Assembly: GCF_900107535.1 (NCBI RefSeq)
Contig: NZ_FNRA01000008.1
Coordinates: 186,001-250,000, forward strand
Length of the DNA: 64,000 nucleotides
Direction of reading: 5' to 3'
DNA from: Pedobacter hartonius
GTDB taxonomy: Bacteria > Bacteroidota > Bacteroidia > Sphingobacteriales > Sphingobacteriaceae
The notes beneath the pieces were generated by a model. The model was not told the origin of the DNA. It saw only the letters and a list, made by a program, of their open reading frames with translations, and did not search any database. Position numbers and translations under genes: made by a program. This document shows, piece after piece, positions 9,547 through 17,467 of the stretch; position 1 is the stretch's first letter, and each line of letters opens with the position of its first letter.

Positions 9547-10296
9547 ATGCAGCCAAAGCTTAGTGTCATCACCATCGTTTATAACAATGCAAAAGATATT
9601 GAACGTACCCTGCGCTCTGTGTTAACCCAGACCTATCCGGATATTGAATATATTATTATAGACGGCGCTTCAACCGATGGCACCAGGGATATCATTTACC
9701 GCTATAAAGATAAGCTGGCGCAGTTTATCTCTGAAAAGGACCGGGGCATTTATGATGCAATGAATAAAGGCCTTGCGCTGGCTACGGGCGACTATGTGCT
9801 GTTCATGAACTCCGGAGACGAGATCTACAGTCCCAATACCGTGAAAGAGATCTTTCAATCTTACCCCGGCGCCGATATCTATTACGGCGAAACGGAAATG
9901 TACGACGAAGACTGGCATAGCCTCGGGCAGCGCAGGCACAGCGTCCCCGATACTTTCGACTGGAAAAGCTTTAAACACGGAATGAGCATCAGCCACCAGG
10001 CCATCTATGTAAAACGAAGCCTGGCCCTGCCCTACGATTTAAAATACAAATACAGTGCTGATATCGACTGGATCATCAAAGTGGCAAAAAATGCTTCCAG
10101 TATTGTGAACACCCACGCTTATGTTGCCAAATACCTGGTTGGAGGCATCTCCAAGCAGAAACATATGGCCAGCCTCAAAGAGCGTTTTCATATATTCTCT
10201 AAGTACTATGGGCTCATCCCAAATCTGATCAATCACTTCTGGATTGCCATCAACCTCGCCCAATATTATATAAGAAACCGCCGTACGAACGACTGA
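9547..10296 (+). CDS. GT2-family glycosyltransferase (WcaA-like)
   Basis: A 249-residue GT-A enzyme. The N-terminus (LSVITIVYNNAKDIERTL) and IIIDGASTDGT form the nucleotide-sugar-binding half. DRGIYDAMNKGLALATGDYV leads to the acidic metal-binding MNSGDE. There are no membrane segments. It is the last gene of the glycan block, 17 nt after the GT4 gene. Enzymes with this N-terminal pattern elongate surface polysaccharides; the sugar specificity is not visible. Confidence 0.88.
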   Translation: MQPKLSVITIVYNNAKDIERTLRSVLTQTYPDIEYIIIDGASTDGTRDIIYRYKDKLAQFISEKDRGIYDAMNKGLALATGDYVLFMNSGDEIYSPNTVKEIFQSYPGADIYYGETEMYDEDWHSLGQRRHSVPDTFDWKSFKHGMSISHQAIYVKRSLALPYDLKYKYSADIDWIIKVAKNASSIVNTHAYVAKYLVGGISKQKHMASLKERFHIFSKYYGLIPNLINHFWIAINLAQYYIRNRRTND

Positions 10297-10482
10297 TCTG
10301 CGCCGGGAACGAATGTCTTCTCCATATCAGTTTTTCATGGTATATATATATTTCTTTCATCGGTAATGAAGCTTGCATGAGCTTTTTCTAATTTTTTAGC
10401 GGTGGAAGCTCCTGCTGGTTAAATTTAAAAAAACAATACTTTTTGTGATTTGTAGTATTTGTATAATTTAATACATACTACA

Positions 10483-11046
10483 ATGGGAAAATTAAGTAAT
10501 CGTAACATAGCTGTTTTATCAGCGAACGGATTTGAAGAATCAGAACTGACAAGTCCGGTTGAAAGACTGAAAGAAGAAGGTGCTACAGTACATATCATTT
10601 CTTTGGAGTCAGGTAAAATACGGGGGATGAAACACGACAGTGAATGGACCGTACAGATTGATGTGGATAAAACCGTAGCAGAAGCGAATGCAGATGATTA
10701 TCAGGGGCTCTTAATTCCTGGTGGGGTACTTAATCCCGATGCATTGCGGAAAAATGAAGATGCATTAAATTTTGTGAGGGAATTCTTTGATGCCGGCAAA
10801 CCGGTGGCTGCAATATGCCACGGACCGCAAGTATTAATATCTGCAGAAGTTGTGGAAGGCCGTAACCTGACATCTACCAAAACCATTAAAGTTGACCTGG
10901 TCAATGCAGGAGCAAACTGGGAAGATTCGGAAGTAGTAGTAGACCAGGGTCTGGTAACCAGCCGGAGTCCGAAAGATCTCCCTGCTTTTAATGACAAGAT
11001 AGTGGAAGAGTTTGCAGAAGGCGTCCATGATGGACAGCACGCATAA
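10483..11046 (+). CDS. DJ-1/PfpI-family protein (type 1 glutamine-amidotransferase-like)
   Basis: A 187-residue protein starting at ATG 10483 (MGKLSNRNIAVLSANGFEES); an upstream TTG would add eight unlikely residues. The nucleophile elbow is AAICHGPQVL with Cys112-His113, and the conserved acid is Glu19 in FEES. GLLIPGG (~76-81) is the family oxyanion loop. Members act as general-stress proteins, deglycases or proteases, so the exact reaction is uncertain. Unlike the genes before it, it stands alone, and it is followed by an exceptionally long terminator hairpin. Confidence 0.88.
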   Translation: MGKLSNRNIAVLSANGFEESELTSPVERLKEEGATVHIISLESGKIRGMKHDSEWTVQIDVDKTVAEANADDYQGLLIPGGVLNPDALRKNEDALNFVREFFDAGKPVAAICHGPQVLISAEVVEGRNLTSTKTIKVDLVNAGANWEDSEVVVDQGLVTSRSPKDLPAFNDKIVEEFAEGVHDGQHA

Positions 11047-11084
11047 AAGCGGGCTTTGTCACGTGAAGCATTGCGAGGCCTTGG

Positions 11085-11131
11085 AACCGGCCATAGATGA
11101 TGTTTTGCCATGCAACCGGTCGTAGATGATG
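11085..11131. repeat. Two-copy imperfect direct repeat, 29-bp period
   Basis: An 18-nt unit of pattern aaccggYcRtagatgatg occurs at 11085-11102 and 11114-11131, differing at two positions. It lies between the PfpI-family gene and the large hairpin. The rest of 11047-11451 (405 bp) holds that hairpin, the typA terminator and no recognisable gene. Function unknown. Confidence 0.5.
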
Positions 11132-11162
11132 AGTGTCTTCTAGCTTCGCTGAAAAAAGAGGA

Positions 11163-11227
11163 GTACTAGATCGATGCTAACTGCTGCTGAAGCGCAGCAG
11201 TTAGCATCGATCTAGTACCTTTTTTTG
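11163..11227 (+). terminator. Very long perfect hairpin with T-tract
   Basis: The arms 11163-11187 and 11194-11218 are perfectly complementary over 25 bp and enclose a 6-nt loop (tgaagc). A run of T follows at 11220-11226, and an A-rich run lies before the 5' arm at 11152-11157, so it could act on both strands. It sits about 115 nt after the PfpI-family stop. The stem is far longer than a usual intrinsic terminator and may be a small repetitive element reused as a terminator. Confidence 0.75.
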
Positions 11228-11401
11228 CAATTCAGACAATCCCTTTAGACCTTAAAACCAGATTCCGGCAAAGATTAACGTAAAATCACGCCAGATGCCC
11301 ATCTTGTAAAGAATCGCTTATCATTGTTTATTTAAAATTTCAGCAGGTCAGACGAATTTAGACGGTTCTTCATGAAAATAACATTTTATCCGGAAATAAA
11401 A

Positions 11402-11431
11402 AAAGCCTGTAAACGATTGCTTACAGGCTTT
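11402..11431 (-). terminator. Intrinsic terminator of typA
   Basis: An 11-bp stem (11402-11412 with 11421-11431; arm aaagcctgtaa) closes an 8-nt loop. On the minus strand it is followed by a run of T. It begins about 20 nt beyond the typA stop. Confidence 0.8.
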
Positions 11432-11451
11432 ACTTAATGGGTTACGATTCC

Positions 11452-13257
11452 CTATTGGAATTGTTTGCCTTTGATTTTACGCTCATTTTCCGTTAGGAAG
11501 ATCTTACGTAAACGCATACTTAAAGGCGTAATTTCGATATACTCATCAGCCTGGATATACTCCATGGCCTCTTCTAATGAAAATTTAATTGCAGGAGCAA
11601 TACGATTGCTGTCATCAGTACCTGAAGCACGCATGTTAGTCAATGCTTTTCCTTTAACAATGTTCACTACCAAATCATTATCACGAATGTGCTCACCCAT
11701 GATCTGACCTTCGTAAACATCAACACCCGGATCTACGAAGAAACGACCGCGATCCTGTAGTTTATCAATTGAATAAGCAGTTGTGCTGCCTTTTTCCATA
11801 GAAACAAGAACACCGTTTAACCTTCCCGGGATAGTTCCTTTCCAAGGCTCGTAAGCTTTGAAACGGTGGGCCATGATAGCTTCACCACCAGTTGCAGTTA
11901 ATACATTGTTTCTTAATCCGATGATACCACGTGCAGGAATTTCAAACTCCAAATGCTGAAGATCACCTTTTGGTTCCATGATCAGCAATTCACCTTTACG
12001 TTGTGTAACCAGTTCAATTACTTTACCGGCAACTTCTCCGGGAACGTCAACAATCAGTGTTTCAACCGGCTCACATTTTTTACCATCAATTTCTTTGATG
12101 ATTACCTGAGGTTGTCCAACCTGGATTTCGTACCCTTCGCGACGCATCGTCTCGATCAATACTGATAAATGGAGAATACCCCTTCCGTATACTAAATAAG
12201 CATCAGGAGATTCAGTCTCAACCACTTTAAGGGCAAGATTTTTCTCCATCTCTTTGTACAAACGTTCTTTGATACGCTGAGACGTAACAAATTTACCTTC
12301 TTTACCGAAGAATGGAGAGTTATTGATGGTGAACAGCATGTTCATTGTAGGCTCATCGATTTTGATAACCGGAAGTTGTTCCGGAGCATCGAAATCAGAG
12401 ATCGTATCACCAATATCAAAACCGTCAATACCTACAACAGCGCAGATATCACCTGATTTTACTTCAGTGGTACGGATTTTTCCAAGACCTTCGAAGGTAT
12501 ACAGTTCTTTTACTCTTGATTTAACCATTTTACCATCACGTTTGATTAACGTAACCGGCTGGTTTTCTTTGATTGATCCACGGTGAACACGTCCAACCGC
12601 AATACGACCAACAAAAGATGAATAATCCAGTGAAGTGATCTGCATCTGCAAAGTTCCTTCCAGCATTGGCGGAGCTGGGATATTTGCAACAACAGCATCA
12701 AGCAAAGGGAAAATATCTGTAGTAGGATGCTTCCAGTCAGTACTCATCCATCCTTGTTTCGATGAACCGTAGATTACAGGGAAGTCTAACTGATCTTCAG
12801 TAGCCTCAAGGTTAAAGAACAACTCAAAGATTTGCTCATATACTTCTTCAGGACGACAGTTCTCTTTATCTACTTTGTTGACAACAACAATAGGTTTAAG
12901 ACCTAAAGCGAGGGCTTTTTGAGTAACGAAACGGGTTTGAGGCATAGCTCCCTCAAACGCATCGCATAACAACAATACACCATCAGCCATTTTTAATACA
13001 CGTTCAACCTCACCACCGAAATCGGCGTGACCAGGTGTATCAATAATATTGATTTTAACATCTTTATACATTACTGAAACGTTTTTAGAAACGATCGTGA
13101 TACCACGTTCTCTTTCTAAATCGTTATTATCAAGTATCAAGTCACCTGTTTGTTCGTTGTCACGAAAAATAGAACAAGTGTGTAAAATCTTATCAACCAA
13201 TGTAGTTTTACCGTGGTCAACGTGTGCTATAATAGCTATATTTCTTATTTTTTGCAT
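11452..13257 (-). CDS. typA: Ribosome-associated GTPase TypA/BipA
   Basis: A 601-residue translational GTPase of normal length for the family. G1 is AHVDHGKTT near residues 11-19, G3 is DTPGHADFGGE and G4 is NKVDK. The elongation-factor-like domains follow, then the TypA-specific C-terminal domain with PARGIIGLRNN and GRLNGVLVSMEKG. TypA binds ribosomes under stress and helps large-subunit assembly. The gene is monocistronic, with its own terminator and an upstream TATCTTTG box. The start is ATG 13257 (MQKIRNIAIIAHVDHG). Confidence 0.97.
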   Translation of the reverse strand: MQKIRNIAIIAHVDHGKTTLVDKILHTCSIFRDNEQTGDLILDNNDLERERGITIVSKNVSVMYKDVKINIIDTPGHADFGGEVERVLKMADGVLLLCDAFEGAMPQTRFVTQKALALGLKPIVVVNKVDKENCRPEEVYEQIFELFFNLEATEDQLDFPVIYGSSKQGWMSTDWKHPTTDIFPLLDAVVANIPAPPMLEGTLQMQITSLDYSSFVGRIAVGRVHRGSIKENQPVTLIKRDGKMVKSRVKELYTFEGLGKIRTTEVKSGDICAVVGIDGFDIGDTISDFDAPEQLPVIKIDEPTMNMLFTINNSPFFGKEGKFVTSQRIKERLYKEMEKNLALKVVETESPDAYLVYGRGILHLSVLIETMRREGYEIQVGQPQVIIKEIDGKKCEPVETLIVDVPGEVAGKVIELVTQRKGELLIMEPKGDLQHLEFEIPARGIIGLRNNVLTATGGEAIMAHRFKAYEPWKGTIPGRLNGVLVSMEKGSTTAYSIDKLQDRGRFFVDPGVDVYEGQIMGEHIRDNDLVVNIVKGKALTNMRASGTDDSNRIAPAIKFSLEEAMEYIQADEYIEITPLSMRLRKIFLTENERKIKGKQFQ

Positions 13258-13262
13258 AAAAT

Positions 13263-13286
13263 GCGCCTAATTTTGGCGCAAAGATA
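13263..13286 (-). promoter_or_regulatory. typA -7 box and leader hairpin
   Basis: On the minus strand TATCTTTG (13286-13279) matches the Bacteroidota -7 consensus TAnnTTTG. Directly after it is a 5-bp GC-only stem, gcgcc/ggcgc, with a 7-nt loop (13263-13279), ending about 6 nt before the typA ATG. I see no good -33 TTG at standard spacing. The hairpin would fall at the extreme 5' end of the mRNA and may affect stability. Confidence 0.45.
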
Positions 13287-13411
13287 ACGTAAATTTTTGA
13301 TATATCAGCCTATCAGCTAGGGCAATGTCATATATTTAAAATAATACAGCCCGGCAGAAAAAGAAAATCTGCCAGATTAACGTTTTTCACAATCGTTTGA
13401 AAATGGTTTAA

Positions 13412-13444
13412 TTTGAAAAAAACACTATCATTTCAGTACCTTTG
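13412..13444 (+). promoter_or_regulatory. Promoter of the TIP30-like gene
   Basis: TTTG at 13412-13415 and TACCTTTG at 13437-13444, separated by 21 nt, match the Bacteroidota primary sigma pattern TTTG-N(17-23)-TAnnTTTG. The predicted transcript start is about 60 nt before the ATG at 13516. Confidence 0.65.
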
Positions 13445-13515
13445 ATAATAAATAAACAACTTATTTAAGTTTAATTAAACCTGACGAAGAAAATGCTGTT
13501 TAATCTAAAAAATAA

Positions 13516-14196
13516 ATGAAAATGAAAGCAATTTTAGTTGGTGCAAGCGGGGCAACAGGTAGCAGTTTATTATTTCAGTTATTAGAGAACAAAAGTTATT
13601 CCTCCGTTTTAGCCCTGGTACGCAGGGAATTGAGGATTCAACATACCAAATTGAAGCAGTTAGTGATAGACTTCGACCGCATCGATGACCACGCTGAGGA
13701 GATTAAGGGAGATGCTGTTTTCTGCTGTATAGGGAGCACAAAAAGTAAAACTCCTGATGAAAAAGAATACCGGAAAATAGATTGCCAGTATCCTGCCGAT
13801 CTGGGCAGGATTGCCCTAAAAAACGGCGCCGAAAGCTTCCACCTCGTTTCCTTCATCCGTGCTGATGCCAGCTCTTCTTCCCTGTATATCAGGATAAAAG
13901 GTGAAGCGGAAGATAAAATCAAAACCATTCCTTTTCCAGCAATTCATATCTACCGCCCGGCGCTTTTTGAAACTTCCAGAAAGGACAAACGTTTCAAAGA
14001 AAGTATGGGGGGCATTCTTATGCAGGCAGTTAACCCGCTCCTGATCGGCAGGTTTCAAAAATACAGAAGCATCAAGGTGGAGGCCATTGCAAAAGCAATG
14101 ATCAGACTTTCCCTCGAAGACAGGAAAGGCATATTCATTCATGAATCTGACGAAATATTGAAGCTGAGCAAGGAAGATAACCTCCCTTACAGATAA
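13516..14196 (+). CDS. NAD(P)-binding Rossmann protein, TIP30/HTATIP2-like
   Basis: A 226-residue atypical short-chain dehydrogenase-like protein. The dinucleotide-binding motif GASGATG is at residues ~9-15, a VLALVRREL strand follows, and DAVFCCIGSTKSK forms the next loop. A Y-x3-K pair (YIRIK) follows a serine-rich strand, as in the catalytic SDR triad. The C-terminal half (IYRPALFETSR) fits the HTATIP2/CC3 family. The substrate is unknown. Either Met1 or Met3 can be the start. It is probably monocistronic, since only gene debris follows. Confidence 0.82.
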   Translation: MKMKAILVGASGATGSSLLFQLLENKSYSSVLALVRRELRIQHTKLKQLVIDFDRIDDHAEEIKGDAVFCCIGSTKSKTPDEKEYRKIDCQYPADLGRIALKNGAESFHLVSFIRADASSSSLYIRIKGEAEDKIKTIPFPAIHIYRPALFETSRKDKRFKESMGGILMQAVNPLLIGRFQKYRSIKVEAIAKAMIRLSLEDRKGIFIHESDEILKLSKEDNLPYR

Positions 14197-14250
14197 AAAA
14201 CAAATTAATGCACAGGAAAAAAATACAATTTTGTACTTTAACAGTACAAG

Positions 14251-14842
14251 ATGATAAATGAATTTACAATTGGTGTTGAAGAAGAGTACATGGTCAAAAG
14301 ATAGTTGAAGCCGCCCAAAATCTATAAGGACCAGGTAAAAGCAGAAATGCATCAGGCCGTAGTAGAAGTTGGCACCGGCATCTGTAAAGACACCACGCAG
14401 GCGAGACTGGAAATTTCCGATCACCCCAACTGGTTTTTCAGGATCAGCAAATACACCATGCCTTTCCTGAAAAATGAATTTGTACCGGAAACCCGTTTTG
14501 TGAATACACTCCGACCATTCCTGAAGATCTTGAAAATTATGTCCTGAAGCCCCTTTTTTCTTTTGGTGGCAGAGGAGTGGTCATCAATGTATCAGGCAGG
14601 GATATCGAAACACTTTCAGACCCGCAAAACTGGATCCTGCAAAAAGAGGTACACTATGAACCTGTATCAGATCACCCAACGGATTGCTCAAAGCAGAGAT
14701 CAGACTGCTCTACATCTGGCCGGATGGTGACAGCCCCCTGCTATGTATTAATCTTGTACGTTTAAGCAAAGGTGAAATGATGGGTGTGAGACACAATGCG
14801 GATGATCAATGGGCAGGCGGAACGGTGGGCCTCATTGGTTAA
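14251..14842 (+). pseudogene. Fused remnant: GCS2-type carboxylate-amine ligase + ATP-grasp protein
   Basis: Several frames carry pieces of two genes. From ATG 14251, MINEFTIGVEEEYMV is the N-terminus of a YbdK/GCS2-type carboxylate-amine ligase, ending at TAG 14302. Shifting frame gives QKIVEAAQN, then KDQVKAEMHQAVVEVGTGIC of the same family. After ~14415 the homology jumps to a different protein: ISDHPNWFFRISKY, then in another frame PEDLENYVLKPLFSFGGRG, and in a third AEIRLLYIWPDGDSP to LSKGEMMGVRHN, ending at TAA 14840. The last pieces resemble an ATP-grasp-type ligase. At least one large deletion and three frame changes make this non-functional. Family names are from motif recognition. 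Confidence 0.75.
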
Positions 14843-14898
14843 AAGAAATTTACACTTTACAGACTGGTCTTCGGGCCGGATTAATTATTTTTGTACCT

Positions 14899-15060
14899 AT
14901 GGATATGCAAATTATTTTAGTCGGACTCTTATTTGTGGCTGCACTTTTCTATATTGGCCGCATCATCTATCGTTCTGTAGCTCCCAAAGGTGGCGGCTGC
15001 GCGTCAGGATGTGGTAAATGTGGTGCAGACCTCGCCAATATCGAAGTCAAGAATAAATAA
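14899..15060 (+). CDS. Small Cys-rich membrane protein (FeoB-associated type)
   Basis: A 53-residue protein starting at ATG 14899 (MDMQIILVGLLFVAALFYIG), a much better start than one reaching back into the pseudogene. One transmembrane helix (~3-22) is followed by a basic turn and the Cys cluster GGGCASGCGKCG (three Cys in ~7 residues). This matches the FeoB-associated Cys-rich membrane proteins that accompany ferrous-iron transporters in many Bacteroidota, but no feoAB lies here. It may bind iron or another metal at the inner membrane. It is probably cotranscribed with the regulator that begins 17 nt later. Confidence 0.75.
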   Translation: MDMQIILVGLLFVAALFYIGRIIYRSVAPKGGGCASGCGKCGADLANIEVKNK

Positions 15061-15076
15061 TTATCAATCAGGTAAC

Positions 15077-15664
15077 ATGCTGGATCAGTTTAAAGATTAT
15101 TTACGTAAACATATAACCATAACTGACGAACAGTTTGATTTCATTTCAAAGGATATTAAGGTCAAAACCTTTGAGAAAAACAAGCTCATCCTTTCACCCG
15201 GAGAAACAAGCGCTAAAACTTACTTTGTTACAGAGGGCTTATTGCGCTGCTATTCTATAGACAGCAAAGGGAAAGCGAATGTCATTCAGTTCGCCCCCGA
15301 ACTCTGGTGGCTGTCTGAAAGGAATGGCTTTTTCAATGAACCTTCGGATTTTTACATTGATGCGATAGAATCAACCACAGCCCTCATGATACCGCGAAAC
15401 TACATTAATGATTCGGCTGCACATGTACCCTGCCTATACGATTTCAACAATAATATTTTAAACAATTCGATCCGCTTCATGCAGAAAAGGATCAACATGC
15501 TACTGAGCGCAACAGCTGAAGAGCGCTATCTGGATTTCATTAAACTATATCCAAATCTAACCCTTAGAGTACCACAATGGATGATAGCTTCCTATTTAGG
15601 CATCACTCCGGAGTCCCTGAGCCGCGTTCGTAAAGACCTTGCGCACAAACACTTAAAAGCATAA
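15077..15664 (+). CDS. Crp/Fnr-family transcriptional regulator
   Basis: A 195-residue protein starting at ATG 15077 (MLDQFKDYLRKHITITDEQF). Residues ~15-120 form a cyclic-nucleotide-binding-type jelly roll (NKLILSPGETSAKTYFVTEG, LLRCYSIDSKG). The C-terminal helix-turn-helix is VPQWMIASYLGITPESLSRV. It lacks the Cys set of true Fnr proteins. Members of this short Bacteroidota subgroup usually act without cAMP, and the ligand is unknown. It follows the small Cys-rich membrane protein by 17 nt, and the YceI gene downstream is a possible but unproven target. Confidence 0.88.
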   Translation: MLDQFKDYLRKHITITDEQFDFISKDIKVKTFEKNKLILSPGETSAKTYFVTEGLLRCYSIDSKGKANVIQFAPELWWLSERNGFFNEPSDFYIDAIESTTALMIPRNYINDSAAHVPCLYDFNNNILNNSIRFMQKRINMLLSATAEERYLDFIKLYPNLTLRVPQWMIASYLGITPESLSRVRKDLAHKHLKA

Positions 15665-15748
15665 TTTTTCTTATCATACATCAATGTCAGCCTGATTAAA
15701 TTGTTCTAATTTTGGGTATAACAAATAACCAATCTTAAATCAAAAATT

Positions 15749-16279
15749 ATGGCAACTACTAAATGGACATTGGATCCTGCACACAGTGAACTTCAATTTA
15801 AAGTTAAACATTTAATGATCACTACTGTTACAGGTAGCTTTAACGATTTCACAGCAGAATTAACTACTGACTCAGAAGATTTCGAACATGCAGCAGTGAC
15901 TTTCAAAGCTGGTGTAGATTCTGTTGATACCGGAAACGGCGACAGGGACGGCCACTTAAAAAGCGGTGATTTCTTTAATGCTGATGAATTTCCATCGATC
16001 ACTTTCGAATCTACATCCTTCAAAAAAGAAGGCGGCGATTATAAGTTAGCAGGAAACCTGACGATCAAAGACATAACTAAACCAGTTACTTTAGACGTTA
16101 AATTTGGCGGTACAGTAACAGATCTTTATGGCCAGAATAAAGCTGGATTCAGCATCAGCGGAAAATTCAACAGAACTGATTTCGGCCTGACATGGAATGC
16201 AGCACTTGAAACCGGCGGTGTAGTGGTAAGTGAAGATGTTAAAATATTAGGCGAACTGCAATTTATAAAACAAGCATAA
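15749..16279 (+). CDS. YceI-family lipocalin-like protein
   Basis: A 176-residue YceI-domain protein. It opens TKWTLDPAHSELQFKVKHLM, the family's opening strand, and continues with VDSVDTGNGDRDGHLKSGDF and the C-terminal GLTWN. YceI proteins form a long beta-barrel that binds polyisoprenoid-like lipids. There is no signal peptide, so this copy is cytoplasmic, unlike periplasmic YceI of E. coli. A TAATTTTG box at 15707-15714 fits the Bacteroidota -7 element about 35 nt upstream of the ATG, but no clear -33 TTG is present. Confidence 0.92.
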   Translation: MATTKWTLDPAHSELQFKVKHLMITTVTGSFNDFTAELTTDSEDFEHAAVTFKAGVDSVDTGNGDRDGHLKSGDFFNADEFPSITFESTSFKKEGGDYKLAGNLTIKDITKPVTLDVKFGGTVTDLYGQNKAGFSISGKFNRTDFGLTWNAALETGGVVVSEDVKILGELQFIKQA

Positions 16280-16372
16280 CCATTTATATTCAGCCCTATG
16301 GGAAATCCTTTAAAATCTGTTTCGTCAGTCTTAAACCCTCCTTCATCACACATGGTTGGAGATGGTTTTTAG

Positions 16373-17170
16373 GTGAGTAATTTTTTCCCCGGGGGATATA
16401 AAATAAAAATGAGCCCATTTTTTCTGCTTGATTTCAACGCAAAAATGGAGTTTACGGCCTCATCAGAACCACGGGGCGTCGGTGTACACCCGCATCGTGG
16501 TTTTGAAACCGTAACACTTTCTTATCACGGAGCAATAGCACATGAGGATAGCGCCGGCAACAAAGGTGTTATCTATCCCGGCGATGTACAATGGATGACT
16601 GCCGCTCGCGGAATCCTGCACAAAGAATATCATGAACAGGAATACAGCAAGTCCGGCGGTCCGTTCCAGATGGTTCAACTTTGGGTAAACCTGCCTGCAA
16701 AAGATAAAATGAGTACGCCTAAATATCAGTCCATCAGGCAAAGTGATCTTGGAAAACATGTTTTAGCTGCAGATGCCGGTACCATTGAAGTTATTGCGGG
16801 GGAATATGAAGGTACGGACGGCCCTGCTTCAACCTTTACGCCTCTTCAGGTTTACAATGCAAAACTAAATCCTGAAGGAGAAGCCCTATTTAACTTTCCG
16901 ACGCATTATCATACCGGCTTCCTGATCATTGAGGGAGAAGTTATTATAAATGGTAACCATAAGGCCGCCGAAAATCAATTTGTATACTTCAGCCAGGATG
17001 GAGAGAAGATCTGCCTGAAAGCACAGCTCAACAGTATTGTGCTGATCCTCAGTGGCGAACCTATAAACGAGCCCATCGCTCAATATGGCCCCTTCCTGAT
17101 GAACAGGCCTGAAGAGATTAAACAGGCCCTGGATGATTATAATCAGGGAAAATTCGGATACCTGGAATAA
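16373..17170 (+). CDS. Pirin-family protein, upstream part cut off by an in-frame amber codon
   Basis: A bicupin pirin-like protein. The N-terminal cupin carries the metal-binding HPHRGFETVT motif and GILHKEYHE. Pirins are Fe(II) proteins acting as quercetinases or redox-sensitive coregulators. The open frame starts at GTG 16373 (VSNFFPGGYKIKMSP), but homology clearly begins earlier: ATG 16298 reads MGNPLKSVSSVLNPPSSHMV GDGF and meets TAG at 16370-16372, in the same frame. The gene is therefore a full-length pirin with one internal stop at codon 25. It may be a fresh pseudogene, a sequencing error, or translated from the GTG directly after the stop. Confidence 0.85.
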   Translation: MSNFFPGGYKIKMSPFFLLDFNAKMEFTASSEPRGVGVHPHRGFETVTLSYHGAIAHEDSAGNKGVIYPGDVQWMTAARGILHKEYHEQEYSKSGGPFQMVQLWVNLPAKDKMSTPKYQSIRQSDLGKHVLAADAGTIEVIAGEYEGTDGPASTFTPLQVYNAKLNPEGEALFNFPTHYHTGFLIIEGEVIINGNHKAAENQFVYFSQDGEKICLKAQLNSIVLILSGEPINEPIAQYGPFLMNRPEEIKQALDDYNQGKFGYLE

Positions 17171-17202
17171 ACAATTTTCCCCGTTCAGACGATAATATAA
17201 TC

Positions 17203-17424
17203 TTATGGCTTTTTGCCGGTTTTGACTGCTGTATCGGTCTGAAGACTATCAATCAGCGTTGTGTCTGAGGTCTTTGCCGGAGGAGAGGATTGCTGACTTT
17301 TAATATTCGTGTCAATCTTTACCGAGTCCGGCACCTTCTCACTTCCTTTGTCGCCCATGGAGCAAGCCGACAAAGACAATATGCCAACAACTGCTATAGA
17401 AAAGTATTTCGCTAAATCTTTCAT
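17203..17424 (-). CDS. Small lipoprotein, unknown function
   Basis: A 73-residue product. Its N-terminus, MKDLAKYFSIAVVGILSLSA, is a lipoprotein signal peptide with lipobox LSAC (Cys ~21). The mature part is a low-complexity, disordered Ser/Asp/Lys/Thr-rich tail ending KTGKKP. It has no recognisable domain. It sits 43 nt after ispF on the same strand and may be cotranscribed with it. Confidence 0.65.
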   Translation of the reverse strand: MKDLAKYFSIAVVGILSLSACSMGDKGSEKVPDSVKIDTNIKSQQSSPPAKTSDTTLIDSLQTDTAVKTGKKP

Positions 17425-17467
17425 AAAGAATGGTTTTCAATAAAAACCCTCCCGAAAGCCAATTGTT

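Noticed and set aside
14305..14547. Plus-strand open frames 14305-14547 and 14577-14765 as genes
   Set aside because: Their reading frames are fragments of the ligase/ATP-grasp remnant with frame changes, not independent genes.
14886..14893. -7 box TATTTTTG for the Cys-rich gene
   Set aside because: It ends only 5 nt before the ATG and has no -33 element, so transcription would be leaderless.
14809..14898. Longer start for the Cys-rich membrane protein
   Set aside because: The extra 30 residues read from the pseudogene remnant, while ATG 14899 gives the proper family N-terminus.
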